Shown here piece by piece: positions 26,571 through 38,252 of a stretch of 64,000 nucleotides of DNA. The stretch comes from Nigrospora sphaerica (lineage: Eukaryota; Ascomycota; Sordariomycetes; Amphisphaeriales; Apiosporaceae). A program made the position numbers and the translations under genes. The notes under the pieces are model-generated. The model was not told the origin of the DNA and did no database searches. It worked only from the letters and a program-made list of their open reading frames with translations. Where the stretch lies: contig JAGVVL010000001.1 in NCBI GenBank assembly GCA_018287875.1, positions 4,960,001-5,024,000 on the forward strand, read 5' to 3'. Positions within the stretch are counted from its first letter, which is position 1. Each line of letters opens with the position of its first letter.

Positions 26571-27313
26571 TCCCCCTTATGTTGTTTGCTTCGTCCGGTC
26601 CAGACCGTTCTCATAAACAAAGGCAATTGCCAGCCGTTTCCCCATTGGATACCAACGGAAACGAACCACCGGGGAGTGTATGCCCATGTATGGACGATGA
26701 ATGGCATATGGGTAAGCACTTGATCTAGGTTGACTCGTACACTAAGGTACCCCAACTTGGCGATTTACCCATGATATGGGATGGACGTTACGGACGGGGA
26801 GGGGTAGGGGTCAGCATAAACACTGCGGGGACTCGTTATTTCAACCTGGGAGCAAAAAAGCACAGGTCAGATACAACCGGCGCGCGCGTACACACGCTAT
26901 CCCGCGATGCGAATGGGCATAAGGTCCCATATCCGAGCGGCCACCCTCCATTGGACGACGCAGACGCGATATCCTGCCAGGCTGGTCCAGGGAGGCAACG
27001 GAGGAACCTATGTACGTCCAGGACGCCCGGGGGACTGGGGGCCTGCATAGAGCCTAACTTACGGTGCCAGACGCGTTGACAACATGGGAACGCACCCGTT
27101 CCCATACAACACGCGAGGCGCGTACTGAAAGGGCATTCATTGGATGGACGGGGTGGACGGTATGTAAATCCACGGCCGCCGTCAACCCGACGCCTGGCGA
27201 TGCATACAGGCACACGCCTGCAGGCACGCGAGATGTAACATGTACATAACCACATCACAATCCATGTAAATAAATATGGGCGTGGAAAGCGCGCCCTGGG
27301 TGGGCGTACCGGT

Positions 27314-27332
27314 GGGGGGGGGGGGGGGGGGG
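27314..27332. repeat. Run of 19 consecutive G
   Basis: Homopolymer of 19 G about 515 bp upstream of the NTF2-like start codon. It can form a G-quadruplex in principle; its length is also prone to sequencing or assembly error. Confidence 0.9.
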
Positions 27333-27847
27333 TCGCCTCAAGGGAAGGAGCTACATGGATGCAGTGGATGGATGGCAGGCATGTAAGTCGTGGAAGGAGG
27401 GAGGCATGGGAAGAGGTAGACAAGAAAGTACGTAGGTATACATTTCCCCCAAGGCTGCCACCTCTTTTGCTATCTCTTCTTTCTCCCCTCCGTCTCCCTC
27501 CTGTCTCTCTCCTCACCAAGCCTCGGACATATTAGGACCCATCCATTCAGCTCTCCCATCTTGGGCAGCCTACCTTCACCAGCATACCTCTCCGCTTCAA
27601 GTGCTCACTTACGATACTCACCTATCATCGTGTCGCTGTCAAACAAACAGACTTTCTGCGCCTCTGCGACACACACCCCCACCTCCACCTCTACCTGCCC
27701 GCCACCGGCGACCTGCGCATTGCATATTACCTTGGGTAAGGGAAAGTTGCGCATCGCGTCCCGCCATCGGCCCACCCGACTGCCCGTCACCTGCGCACGC
27801 AAACGCAAACTCAAACACCGCCGACCCCGCGGCTGGAGGCTGCCATC

Positions 27848-29472
27848 ATGGCGTTGCAAGCCACCTACAAGCAGTTCCTCGCTACCCCCAACTCGTCGCT
27901 GCTGGCCGACGATGCGACGCTGCACTATATTACCACGACCACCGCCTTCAAAGGTGCCACCGACATAATCAAGCACCTCGGCGTCCAGCGCAGCCAGGTC
28001 AAGAAGACAAAGGAAGATGTCCTGACGGCCATCGAGGGCCACGCCGCCCTTGCCCTTGAGCTTGACACCGCCTTCGAGTTCATCCTTAGTGGCGGTACTT
28101 ACCTTCCCGGCCTCGATGACAACTTCCTGGCGGACCGCGCCGTGAACATTCCCATTGTATGTCCGTTGTCTGAGGTGTCGGCCTCGTCGCCTCGGGTCCC
28201 CGCCCCGTCCTACAGCTGACTGACCCCGCCGTGTTCCAGACGCACATGGTCACCTTCGGGGCCGATGGCAAGATCTTACAGATTCGCCAGAGCTGGGACC
28301 AGGGCGCTCTCCTCAAGCAGGTTGATGTCATCGGCAAAAGCGGTCGCAACTGGCCCATCCGCGACAGCAAAGACCAGATCAAGATGATTGTCAACTGCGC
28401 CACCTCGGCTAGCGAGGCGGCTCCTGGCCAGAACGGCACCGCTCGGGGTACTCCCGCCAGGAATGGCTCTTTCTCCGTGTTCGGGTCGCGCGATGAGAAC
28501 CATCAGAGCATCGCCGCCGTCGTTTCTCCCAAGGGCGGCCCGCGCCCTGCGCAGCGGGACTTCACAGATATTCTCGGAGACAACCCGTCTGGAGAGCACG
28601 CCGTCTCTGTTGCCACACCTAAGGCCGGTGCGGGAAAGAACTATCGCGCGAGTCGCATATTCGACGCCGATGAGGAGCAACCCGTTGCGGACGATGGTGG
28701 TTCGCCGAGCGCCGGCCGCGGTCGGAACGAGTCGCCTAGCAAGATGATTGCCCCTAAAGCTGGCGGTGCCAAGAAGTTTACGCCCAACCGTCTCTTCGAC
28801 ACCGATGGCGAAGTAATCGAAGAAGACGTGGCGTCGGTCAGTGTTCGCTCTCAGTCCCCCGGCTCCGTCGTTGCCCCCAAGGCTGGCTCCGGCAAGAAGT
28901 TTGGCGCGAGCCGCATATTCGATGCCGATGAGCGGGACCCAGACGAACCTCGGCCTACCATGTCCACGGGCCAGAGCAAACCCCAGCACCAGTCTCAGTG
29001 GTCGTTCGGTGATTACGCTACGCCCCAGAAAGCGGTTCCCACACGAACGCTCCAGCGTCCAGCACCGGTGGACGAGGACGAAACCGAGAGTACCTCTACT
29101 TCGGACGCTGCCGCTCTGGGCAACGTGACGAACCTCAAGGACAGAAGCAAGATGTTCAACTCGCAGTTCAAAATGACAGACTCGCCCGGGACGCCGCAGC
29201 CCAAACCTCCCCTGGGCGAGGACCGCAAGAAGGCCGTCAAGATGATGGATTCCAATTGGGAGGCATACGACGTTTCGCCCGCTCCGAAGGAGAACCGGCC
29301 CGCTGAGGTGAAATCCAAGGGGGGTGGCGAACGCGGCATCCTCATCGGAGGTGATGGCATGGGCGGCTCCAAAGGCACCAGGCGCGACTGGCTATTCGGC
29401 GACGACGAGGCGACGCCCCCACGTGCCAAGAAACAGCCGGCCAAATCGGGAGGCTTCAGCTGGGATTTCTAG
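27848..29472 (+). CDS. NTF2-like domain protein with repeated C-terminal motifs
   Basis: Exons 27848-28156 and 28240-29472 (83-bp intron, phase 0) give 513 aa. Residues 1 to about 150 look like an NTF2/SnoaL-type fold: 'MALQATYKQFLATPNSSLLA' and 'HYITTTTAFKGATDIIKHL', then the splice-restored 'DRAVNIPITHMVTFGADGKI' and 'IRQSWDQGALLKQVDVIG'. The rest is charged and probably disordered. It has three copies of a 'PKAGxGKKF..RIFDADE'-type motif starting at P230, P275 and P316, and shorter aromatic/acidic motifs 'WSFGDYATP' (W357), 'FKMTDSPGTP' (F413), 'WEAYDVSP' (W443) and 'WLFGDDEATP' (W487). The function of this fungal group is not known to me. No signal peptide or membrane segment is present; a nuclear or cytosolic adaptor is one possibility. 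Confidence 0.85.
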
Positions 29473-29967
29473 GCGGACTTTTCCACAGCCTCGAATTTAC
29501 GCTGACGGCCAGGGTTGAGGCGCAGCAGAGTGGTTGGCACCGGGGCGCAGGAGGCCGCCTATACTGCATGTATGTCTGGTATCGGCATGTTGGTACGAGG
29601 CCGGCTGCTTTTGTTCTGTATCACGCGTTGCCAAGTGGCTTACTGCGCATACCTTCGCTGGATAGGTATGAGCTTTTTGGACGTACTGTTTTAAATCAAT
29701 GAATACCCCGCATGTTGTTCTGCCCGGAAGAAGGCTCATTCAAGGAAGCTCTTGCCCAGATGTACTGTTGAGACTCTCCGAGAGCTGTCTGAACACGCGT
29801 GACCATCATTCGGCTGTTGCATTGCACGGATGATAGCAGTGGCTTGACTACTAGCTATGCCTCAATAGGGCCCAAAAATGCTTGGTGTACTCTCCTGTTG
29901 CCACATATACGGCGCCTGTCGGGCGCAATGTACCGTTCCTGTCGTCCCTGGCTATTGTTATGCTACG
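29473..29967. other. Convergent intergenic region
   Basis: About 495 bp between the stops of the NTF2-like and F-box genes. Nothing but two 3' UTRs is expected. No terminator motif or RNA gene is visible. Confidence 0.5.
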
Positions 29968-32900
29968 TTACTCATATCTTACACGATAAGGCTCGTCTCC
30001 GCCCAAAGCAGTCGCCCGGAACCTTCGATCGTACTCATCATCGTATGCCGTGTATTCGTGGCTAGCCATCTGCCCGCGCATCGGTCGTCGGTTCCCCCTT
30101 GCTATGGCCAATGGCATGAGCCCGGGTACCGCATACGGATTCGCATATCCGCCCGGAGCGCGTGGGAGGGGGCCCGGGGGATACGCGCCCGACGGGGAGC
30201 GCCGTGACCCGGGCTCCAGTGCTTCGCCTTCGTACATGGGCACGTACGACCGGCCGATTCGGCGCCGAATGTAATACTCGCCCTCGGCATCACGCATATG
30301 GAGGAGCTCATAGGTTTCTACGGGGCGACCGGTGGCCTGCGTCGTTCGGTTCCTCGAGCTATCCGTATAGGTCTCGGTACCGCGGCCGAGAACCGGGGCA
30401 TGAGGCCATCCTTGCTCTGCTGTGAAAGGCGTGTCGCCGCCCCATCCAACCGGCACATACCCCTCAGGTTCCAAGGGCACTGAGCTGCCGTGGTACATGG
30501 GATGTATTGTACGAGCAGCCTCCGGATATCGGGCACCTTCCTCGGGAAAAGGGGGTTCTTGTTGTCGGTAGTGAACCGACTGCGAGCGCGCGAGGTGCTG
30601 GGGAGGCGCTGCCACTCGCGACTGGGAGACTGGCCGGATCGACTGGGCTCGCGGGCGTTCGGTGAACGCAAGGCACCTATCGTCGACGGGTTGTTCGTAA
30701 TCGGACTGGGGCATGGCGGCGACGCGCTCGTAAGGAGTCGCACTTGGGCCGCAAGGAGACTGCACCCGGTGCTGGTTGAGGTGTGACTCCAGCCCGGCAA
30801 ATAAATCATCCTCGGCTTGAGCCACCTGCATCTGCGACACGTTGACGGTCATGTCCCGGGACGTGGTACGTGAACCCAGGTCCACTGTAGACACCGGACA
30901 CTTTTCGACGCTTGCCGCGCCTCTTATGACTGTTGAAGGGTTCGTCGGGGCTTGCGGCGGCATATTCTTTGGGGATGCAGGACATGGGACAGCCAGCCGC
31001 GCTGTGTCGCGCCGTTCAGCAGCCCACATGGCTCGAATTGCTTGTTCTTGGCGCTGCTCCCCAATGTCTTCTCCATCGTCCTCTTTGCTGCCGATGGTTG
31101 GTCCCCTGCTTGAAGGACCGGCGCCGCCTTCCTGGATAACGTCATCCCTTTTCGGCTTTCTTTGGCCTAGAGCTGTCCCCTGATCTTTGAGGCTTGCCAT
31201 TCCACCGCTCGCCCTTTTTTTCGGCTTCTGTCTCACATCGGACCACCGCTTATCCAACGGTTCCTGAGGCTGAGTGTGTACAAGCCTCTCTTGCGATGGG
31301 ATGTCGCGATGTATATGCACGCTGGATTGCATGTCGGGTGTAGATGCGTTGTGGTGGGACTTGAGGTCTGGCGTTAGTATTGCCGGGAAAGCTTCCATTA
31401 TCAACGAACGCTTGTGAGCATCGACACCGCGCAGGCGGGTTAGACCCGAAAGATCCCAGACACGAACCATGTCGACGGTCCAATCCGGGAGCGGTGCATT
31501 CATGGCTTGACAAGGCTCAATATGGTGCTGCTGAAAATGGTTTGCCAGCTGCGGTAGCGAGAAGGTCTTTGCCTCGTCGATGGCGTTTCCCAAGCTACGA
31601 TGGGGATGACAGGACTTGCACGCAAGATTGCTGACATTGCGGACCGGGCGCATATCCTTTTCGTTCGATAGTCCATCAATGAACATAACGAGTGGCGGGC
31701 TTTCGGAGAACAGCGATCGGTAACGTTTGACGGCATGATGTATTACCACGTGGATTCGGATGTTGCCAGGTACATCCTTCAAGCCACTTATCGCCATCCA
31801 GATCTCGCGACAATTGTGTACGAGGTCTTCCAGCTGGAGACGGATTCTCTTGGCGTAGATACCTGGACCATCGCCTTGATGCACCACAACATGTTGGCTA
31901 TAGGGAGCAGGTGGCGGCAAAGAGCCATGGCCATCAGCCACGTGGCCTCCTAGGTGTTCATAGCACTGCATCGTCATATTTACGCCATCTGGGCGAGGGC
32001 AGGAGCCTTGGACGTAAGGGTTGTTATATGACAGAGGCTGAAGTGGATAGGAAGGCCCGTAGGCTGCAAGGGGCTGTGAAACATGTCCCTGGGTCTCCGG
32101 CATCATTGAGGGCCTTTGGTCTGGGGTGTAGGTCGCCCCGTAGCTGGAAGTTGCAGTGGAAGGAGGCTGCGAAGCAGGATGCTTCTGGCGCGTATGGGTG
32201 TTTGCTGCTGTTGGCTTCGAGCCTTTTGACGGTGTTGTGGGGTATGCCCCTTTCGGTTGTGCTATTGGCTTCGGGCCTTTCGACCGAGGATTGCGGCGGA
32301 AGGGAGGCATGGCAGGCCACTCGGAGCGCCAGTACACAACGACACTGCCCCTGGATAGCTTTCCATTCGCATGTTTTGCAGCATAATGCTGTATGACGCC
32401 TTCGAGGCCGTATGATTTTGAGCCGCCTTCGCATCCGTTGCAAAGGAACAACTCCTTGGATGCGACATGTGGTTTGATCTTGGTCTCATACAGCCACTTC
32501 ATGTTCTCCAGTGTCAACTTTTGGGTGTATGGACCGTTCGGTTGGTCGTAGGCGGGCTCCTGGCCTGCGGCACGCGCAGCAGCAATATCTCGGGTCACCT
32601 GAGTATAGAATCGCTTCCGTACGTATAGCAGCGTGTCAGCAGCAAAGGACGGGCCATTCTTCTTGCCGACATTGCTCCCGCCACCCCAGGCGTCCTTAAT
32701 GTATTGATCGGCATAGGCCGATACTTGTGCACGAAGAGGCCCTTGGGCATCATCCCACGTTCGGTCGCTAACTTCTTTTATTTCCCCGGTCGGCCAACTC
32801 AGCGTTTGGTGTGTTGGTGTGCGTCTAAGCGCATTTTTTGTGTCATCGGCGGCTTCGTCTTTGCCTTTACTATGTCGTTCCACTTCTCCACGCTGCGCCA

Positions 32901-34453
32901 AAAGTCGTGGCTTTAGTAGGTCCCAGGAATGATCATTGAAAGGCATTGTGATCTGGATAGCTGCTTGGAAGGACGGAATTCGGGCAAGAACGGGAGGAAG
33001 CAATGGTGGCGCGAGTAACATTGCACGCCTCTCTATCTCGGCTCGCCGGGCCGCCTTCATTTCTCCGACTTCCTCCAGTGTTCGCGCACGAGGTAGGCGA
33101 GTCTGGAGCCGTAGGCTTGACTTAATGCCTATAAACGAAATTAGCAATGTATACCAAGGTGATATCCTCTGCGGCTCAACATTGAAGAATCAGACGCACT
33201 GGATTGAAAAACGCTAGCAACCTGGCTGGGCACAGCTGAGGGAGTAGTAGACGAACTTCCGGTGGAATCGGGACCGCCGTTAGGGGCGCTACTGACTGGA
33301 TCTTCTCGCCGCACATTCTTCGCCGCGGGATGAGCGCCAGCCAGCTCCCACTTTTCCCACGATGCGCGGAGCTTCTTGCCTCGAGCCTCGAGGCCTTTCA
33401 GCCACTCCTCAATAGTAGCTGAGCCCATGGACCTGACCGATTGGAACTCATCCACAAGTTCGTGGACAGATCTAGTGAGAAAAATCTTCGTGACGTCTCC
33501 TGGGATTTGACCCATTTGGAGCATGCTGGGCGTATAAATGTCCAGGTCCTGAGATATGAACACAAATGGAAGCGCTGGGATCACTAAAGACGGTATCGAC
33601 GAAGACAATAGCAGGTCAATTTCCTGAAGACGGTCAGATGCGGCCCTCCGCTGCGACGGGGTCAACATACCTTGGTGGAGTGTCTTAGAAGGCAGGGGCC
33701 ACAGGACCTCACAGCAAAAGGCCAGATAGTTCTGACGCGAGCTTTGTCCTGTGATACAGGAACAGAGAGTTCCTGGTTGGGCTTGCCACAGAACTGGCAG
33801 CTGCCTGGGTGTGCGAGTTGCCACATGTCAAGTTCGGTCCGGTCTCTCATAGGCGCTGGCATTCTTGGGCAGAAACGCCTTCTTGACGCCTGCCAGATGC
33901 TTTCCGGTGGTAAGCTCGAAGCGCAACCTGCTAGCTGCCGTGAACTCCATCTCGGTGTGGACGAAGTGTCAAGGTAAGAGTTGAAAACGGTATTGACTCG
34001 CAACAACTTGCCCAAGGTCGTCGGAGGCACAAGCGTGAAAATACGATGCAATACCTCGGCAGGTAGAAGGGACAAGTCGCACTTACAAGCATCCAAGGAT
34101 ATTGGAGCTCCTGGCGGCGACTTGTCTTGCTTCGCCCTTTTCGCCGACTTCCCCACGACATCGGCACTGCTGGTAAGGGCCCCGAGCTTCCTCTTGTTCG
34201 ACTCTGTTGCTTGAGCCTCGGCTTCAAGGTCGGAACCCCGCCCTGAGCTGATGCTGGAAGGTACGCCATCGTGAGGATCGCAGGCGATCGACATGCGAAT
34301 ATCCGAATCTGATGCGTCGGCTGACTGGCCGGGATGGACCCGGCGGGTGTGATCTTCCACCTCTCCGTCGCCCGTTTGAATGGGGTGCTGCCGAGTCACC
34401 GCAGTCGGCACGGCATCCCGAACAGAGCCGGCGGCCGCTTCGCTTGAATCCAT
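29968..34453 (-). CDS. Large F-box protein with several zinc-binding-like modules
   Basis: Exons are 34453-33671, 33623-33200 and 33128-29968; introns of 47 and 71 bp; 1455 aa. An F-box-like helix set lies at about 128-165 ('LPAEVLHRIFTLVPPTTLGK'), so the protein may be a substrate adaptor of an SCF ubiquitin ligase. After it come two CxxC pairs (C219/C222 in 'CQFC', C251/C254 in 'CGPC'), probably one zinc site. Exon 3 has a C2H2-like unit, C632/C635 with H650 and H655 ('FLCNGCEGG', 'VIQHYAAKH', then 'GSVVVYWRSEWP'). A second unit starts with C906/C909 ('NLACKSCHPHRSL', then 'QLANHFQQHH'). The last third is disordered and arginine-rich with an 'EYTAYDDEYDRRFRA' end. The second intron uses donor GTGCGT and a TGCTAAT branch-like site. 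I believe this corresponds to a fungus-specific uncharacterised family (DUF-type); that link is from memory. Confidence 0.85.
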
Positions 34454-36443
34454 ATGTGCTACGGTCGATGCAGTCCAGTCTGGACTGGAAGCCAGGCTTT
34501 GGGGTTGCTGTGTTAACCCTTGCTAGCGCCAAGGCTGCACACTGGGATGCAGATCGGATGCCGTAGAGCACAGCCGCGAGAGAACAAGTCCGATTGACGC
34601 TTGCCAAGGGTAGGACTTGCCGACTGAATCTTACCCGATTCAACAGAATGCTGTGGTGCACGAAAATAGAAGACCCAATCATGTCGCGGCCCCGTAGACA
34701 TCGAAGGGGCGGCGCCTGGTCATGAAGAGAAAGGGATATTATGGGAGGCGGACTGGAAGACCAAATCCCAAAGTAGCAGGGCTAGCGATGGAACCAGGGC
34801 TTCGGCGACGAGAGGTGTATTTTTACCCCATCAACGAGAATGCACTGTGTTCTAGCATCGAGGGATGCGGTGCGCTGACGAGACCTTGAGTACCTTACAG
34901 GAGTCGAGTTGGGATGCCAGCGCGCCACGGGGAATGAGGGAGCGGATAGGGATGGAAGAAGCCGCCACGGAAATGCAGGAGGGAAAGCGCGAGTGTCACG
35001 TAAAACCCCAGGAAGTTAAGATGAATGGACTGGTCGAAGGCCGAGCCGTACAAGCGCTTTGGCTTGGAGGCTGGAGTAACTTCCAGTTACAGAAGACCGT
35101 GGAAGCCCTGAAGAGTACCTGGTTCTGGCAGTTCAGATGATTGCGAGATGAAGCCGTGTTTAGCATCCGTACCGTGTATGCAGATGTAGTATGTAGTAGG
35201 TGCTGTAAGGTGCGATGTAGGCAGGTACATCTTGCATGGACTTGTGGGCACTTCTCCAGGTATCTCTAGCTGGTTGGTAGGTCGGCGGAAGGTACCTACC
35301 TCTTGCGTTAGCATTTCGAAGGTACGCAGCTCGGCGGCTAGCAACTTTATCCGAAATCCGTAGTATCGACTACGCCCGACGAGGACAGGTGTATCTGCTA
35401 ATGCCCATTTAGGTACCTAAGTACCTACAGTTGTCAAGCACCAGCCCCGCCGTCTCGTTACCCATGACACCCCATGGATTGCTATGCGCATGCCATGTAG
35501 CCAGTACGACTGCCCCTCAGTTTTTTGGGGGGTGGGCTTTTTTTTTCACCCCTCAGAAGCACATGTCGCATTCCCTGTGTAGGCAGTGTATAGCTTAGTT
35601 CATAGATCTTACGAACGCAAACGAACAGCTTGATGGAAAAAAAAAAAGAAACGAACCACAACTGGTGTAAATCATTCTCGCAAGCAAACAGAAGGGAGGA
35701 ATGTCCCGCTGCCACTGCTTGCATGTTTCCTACATCCCACCTAGGCAAAGCACATCAGTAAGTATGTACCTCTCAAAGTACATGTTTGGGTACATATGTA
35801 CTTTTGTCTGGGTGCCGCTGGTGCGGTACGAGTAACCAGCAATCAAGGCCGCAACGACAACGCGGCTTTGGAGGTATACCTCATAAGTAAGTAGCGCACT
35901 TACAGTTCTCGTCATCGTCCTCGTCCTCGTCCTCGTCGTTACGTTAGCTGGAGAATGGTTGGCTGGCTGGCCACGGGGACCACCGTATGATCAGTCGCCG
36001 GGAACCCATAGGAACGCTTCACTCTATCCCGTCGGTGCCCAGTACAAAGGATACCCCGCCAACTCTCTGCTTCAAGGCCCCCGGTCTGGGCTCCCAGCAC
36101 CACCATCATCACTGTAGCGACTTCGACCAAGGCATTGAAGCAGCAGCAGTAGTAGTAGGGCCCCCCTACCCCACCACCGCCTCTGCCCGAATTGTGCATA
36201 CCCTACCTTTCAGGCGCAGTACCAGAGGCGCTCGGAATTCTTCCATGCTATCGAATAGATTACAAGCCTAGGCTCACTCCTACTTACAAACAGTTCGCAC
36301 GCTTCGCGCCTCTTTCCCTTTTTCTTTTTTTCCTTTTCCTTTGGCGCTACACCAGCTACTGTTTGTTTATACATTGCTCCGCTCGCGAGAAGCACCGTCT
36401 ACGCATACATCCATACGTGCCATAACCCCACCAGCGAGAGAAC
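34454..36443. other. Divergent intergenic region between the F-box and RanGAP genes
   Basis: About 2 kb with no supported gene. It holds two promoters. Dense TACCTAC/GTAGGTA motifs occur at 35215-35300 and 35405-35430, a GTCCTC triplet-rich run at 35913-35940, CAC/CAT and CAG/TAG runs at 36100-36160, and a T-rich pyrimidine tract (36310-36345) just before the RanGAP gene. Confidence 0.5.
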
Positions 36444-37798
36444 ATGGCCGCCGCACCCACTCGAGTCTTCTCCCTGGAGGGGAAGGGGCTCAAGCTTGAC
36501 ACGGCCGAGGACCTCGAGGCTCACATCGCCGACCTGAGGGCTATGGACGATGTCGAGGAAGTCCGGCTCTTGGGAAACACGCTGGGCGTCGGTGCCTGCA
36601 AGTTGCTGGGCGAGGTCCTGGCAACCAAGAAGTCTTTGCAGGTGAGGCGCCCCTCCTCCGACCCCCGCCACCGCCCACTTATACCAGACCGAAAACTGAC
36701 CGCACGCGCCTCGCCGCCGAACAGGTCGCGAACCTCGCCGATATCTTCACCGGCCGACTCTTGAACGAGATTCCCGAGGCCCTCTCCTCCCTGCTCACCT
36801 CCATCCTCAACCTGCCCAACCTGCGGACCATCAACCTCAACGATAACGCCTTCGGCCTTAACACGCAGGCCCCCGTCGTCGCCTTCCTCTCGAGCCATAT
36901 CCCGCTGCAGCATCTCTACCTGAACAACAATGGCCTGGGCCCCCACGCCGGCATCCTGGTCGCCAACGCCCTGTCGGAGCTCCACGCCAAGAAGGAGGCG
37001 GCCCGCAAGGAGGGCAAGGACGTGCCTTACCTCGAGACCGTCATCTGTGGGCGCAACCGTCTGGAGAACGGCAGCATGACGGCCTGGGCCAAGGCCTTCC
37101 GCCTCCACAACCAGATTAAGGAGATCAAGATGGTGCAAAACGGTATCCGCCAAGAGGGCATCTCGCACCTGCTGAGTGAAGGCCTCAACTACACCACCGG
37201 CCTGAAGGTTCTTGACCTCCAGGACAACACCTTCACCCTCAAGGGCGCCAAGGCCCTGGCCAAGGTGGTATCCAACTGGGGCGATATCCTTGAGCTGGGC
37301 ATCGGCGACTCGCTTCTCAGTGCCAAGGGCGGTGTGCTGCTCGGCGCGGCACTGGCCAAAGGCGAAAACACCAAGCTTGAGACCCTGCGCTTGCAATACA
37401 ACGACATCACTGCCCCCGGTGTCAAGGCTTTGGCCGAGGCCGCCCAGCACGGCCTCCCCGCGCTGAAGAAGATTGAACTGAACGGCAACAAGTTCACCGA
37501 GGACGATGAGTCGATTTTGATTCTGCAGAAGATTCTCGAGGAGCGCAAGGAGAGGCTGGGCGGCGACGTCGTGGACGAAGACGCTTGGGGCGTGGACAGC
37601 CTGAGCGACCTGGAGGAGCTCGACTCGGACGAGGAGGAGGAAGAGGAGGACGAGGACGAGGACGAGGACGTGGAGCCGGAGCAGAGGGCAGAGAAGCTCG
37701 TCAAGGAAGCCGAGGAGGCCCAGCAAGAGCCCACGGTTCAGGTCAAGGACAAGGAAGTCGATGCCTTAGCCGAAAGCCTCAAGAAGACAGGGATTTAA
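36444..37798 (+). CDS. RNA1: Ran GTPase-activating protein (Rna1/RanGAP)
   Basis: Cytosolic GTPase-activating protein for Ran that drives directional nucleocytoplasmic transport. Exons 36444-36641 and 36725-37798 (83-bp intron, phase 0) give 423 aa, near the size of yeast Rna1. The leucine-rich repeat domain covers about 1-350. It starts 'VFSLEGKGLKLDTAEDLEAH' and includes 'LRTINLNDNAFG', 'LQHLYLNNNGLG', 'LETVICGRNRLENGS', 'IKEIKMVQNGIRQEG', 'LKVLDLQDNTFTLKG', 'LETLRLQYNDI' and 'LKKIELNGNKF'. The 'LNNNGLG' loop carries the asparagine conserved in RanGAPs. A strongly acidic stretch follows (about 367-385) and then a helical tail, as in fungal Rna1. No SUMO-target C-terminal domain is present, as expected for fungi. 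It is convergent with DNM1 with 454 bp between stops. Confidence 0.96.
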
Positions 37799-38252
37799 CT
37801 GCGTCCACCCTGCCGCGTTCGGTGTGGACAATTTTTGTATGGTAGATCGGCGAGGAGAGATAGAGAACACGAACGATACCCTGAATGTCAACCCCAGAGG
37901 AGACGCCGCCGACAATACAAGACGTTTGAACCATGACACAAGTCCCGTGACTGGCGTCTCCCCCCTCTACACACCACACATGGAACCAAGGGCGACAACG
38001 CGACCGGTAGATCTGCGCATGGAAAACGTGACTATTCGTTACATACCGAGCAGGGACGGTTGCCGTGACTTTCGCTGAATATGTACAGATGTAAACGCTG
38101 TGGCTTTGCTTCAACTCTCCACACGAAGAAGCAGCCCCGGACCTCGCCATCTAGATGTACACGCGTCAAAGTAAAGATAGGTCCGCCGTTTCGTAATGCG
38201 CCCCCCCGCCCACAGAGAGCCCTCGTCATGGGGTCGTAGGTGAAGCGCCTAT
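37799..38252. other. Convergent intergenic region (RanGAP/DNM1)
   Basis: These 454 bp hold two 3' UTRs. I see no gene or structured RNA. Confidence 0.5.

Larger units (their letters stand above)
25307..27847. other. Long intergenic region with microsatellites
   Basis: About 2.5 kb with no supported gene. It contains a TC microsatellite followed by GT (26524-26570), a run of 19 G (27314-27332) and TAGGTA-type motifs (25905-25915, 26093-26120). The pyrimidine-rich part from about 27460 to 27840 is the likely promoter and leader of the NTF2-like gene. Confidence 0.5.

Noticed and set aside
33122..33147. A start codon for a separate protein at 33147
   Set aside because: The frame is better explained as exon 3 of the F-box gene: a TGCTAAT branch site and TATAG acceptor lie exactly there, and a 71-bp intron keeps the frame.
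36521..37726. 401-codon minus-strand frame over RanGAP
   Set aside because: It mirrors the leucine-rich repeats of the sense gene; the sense product is an unmistakable RanGAP.
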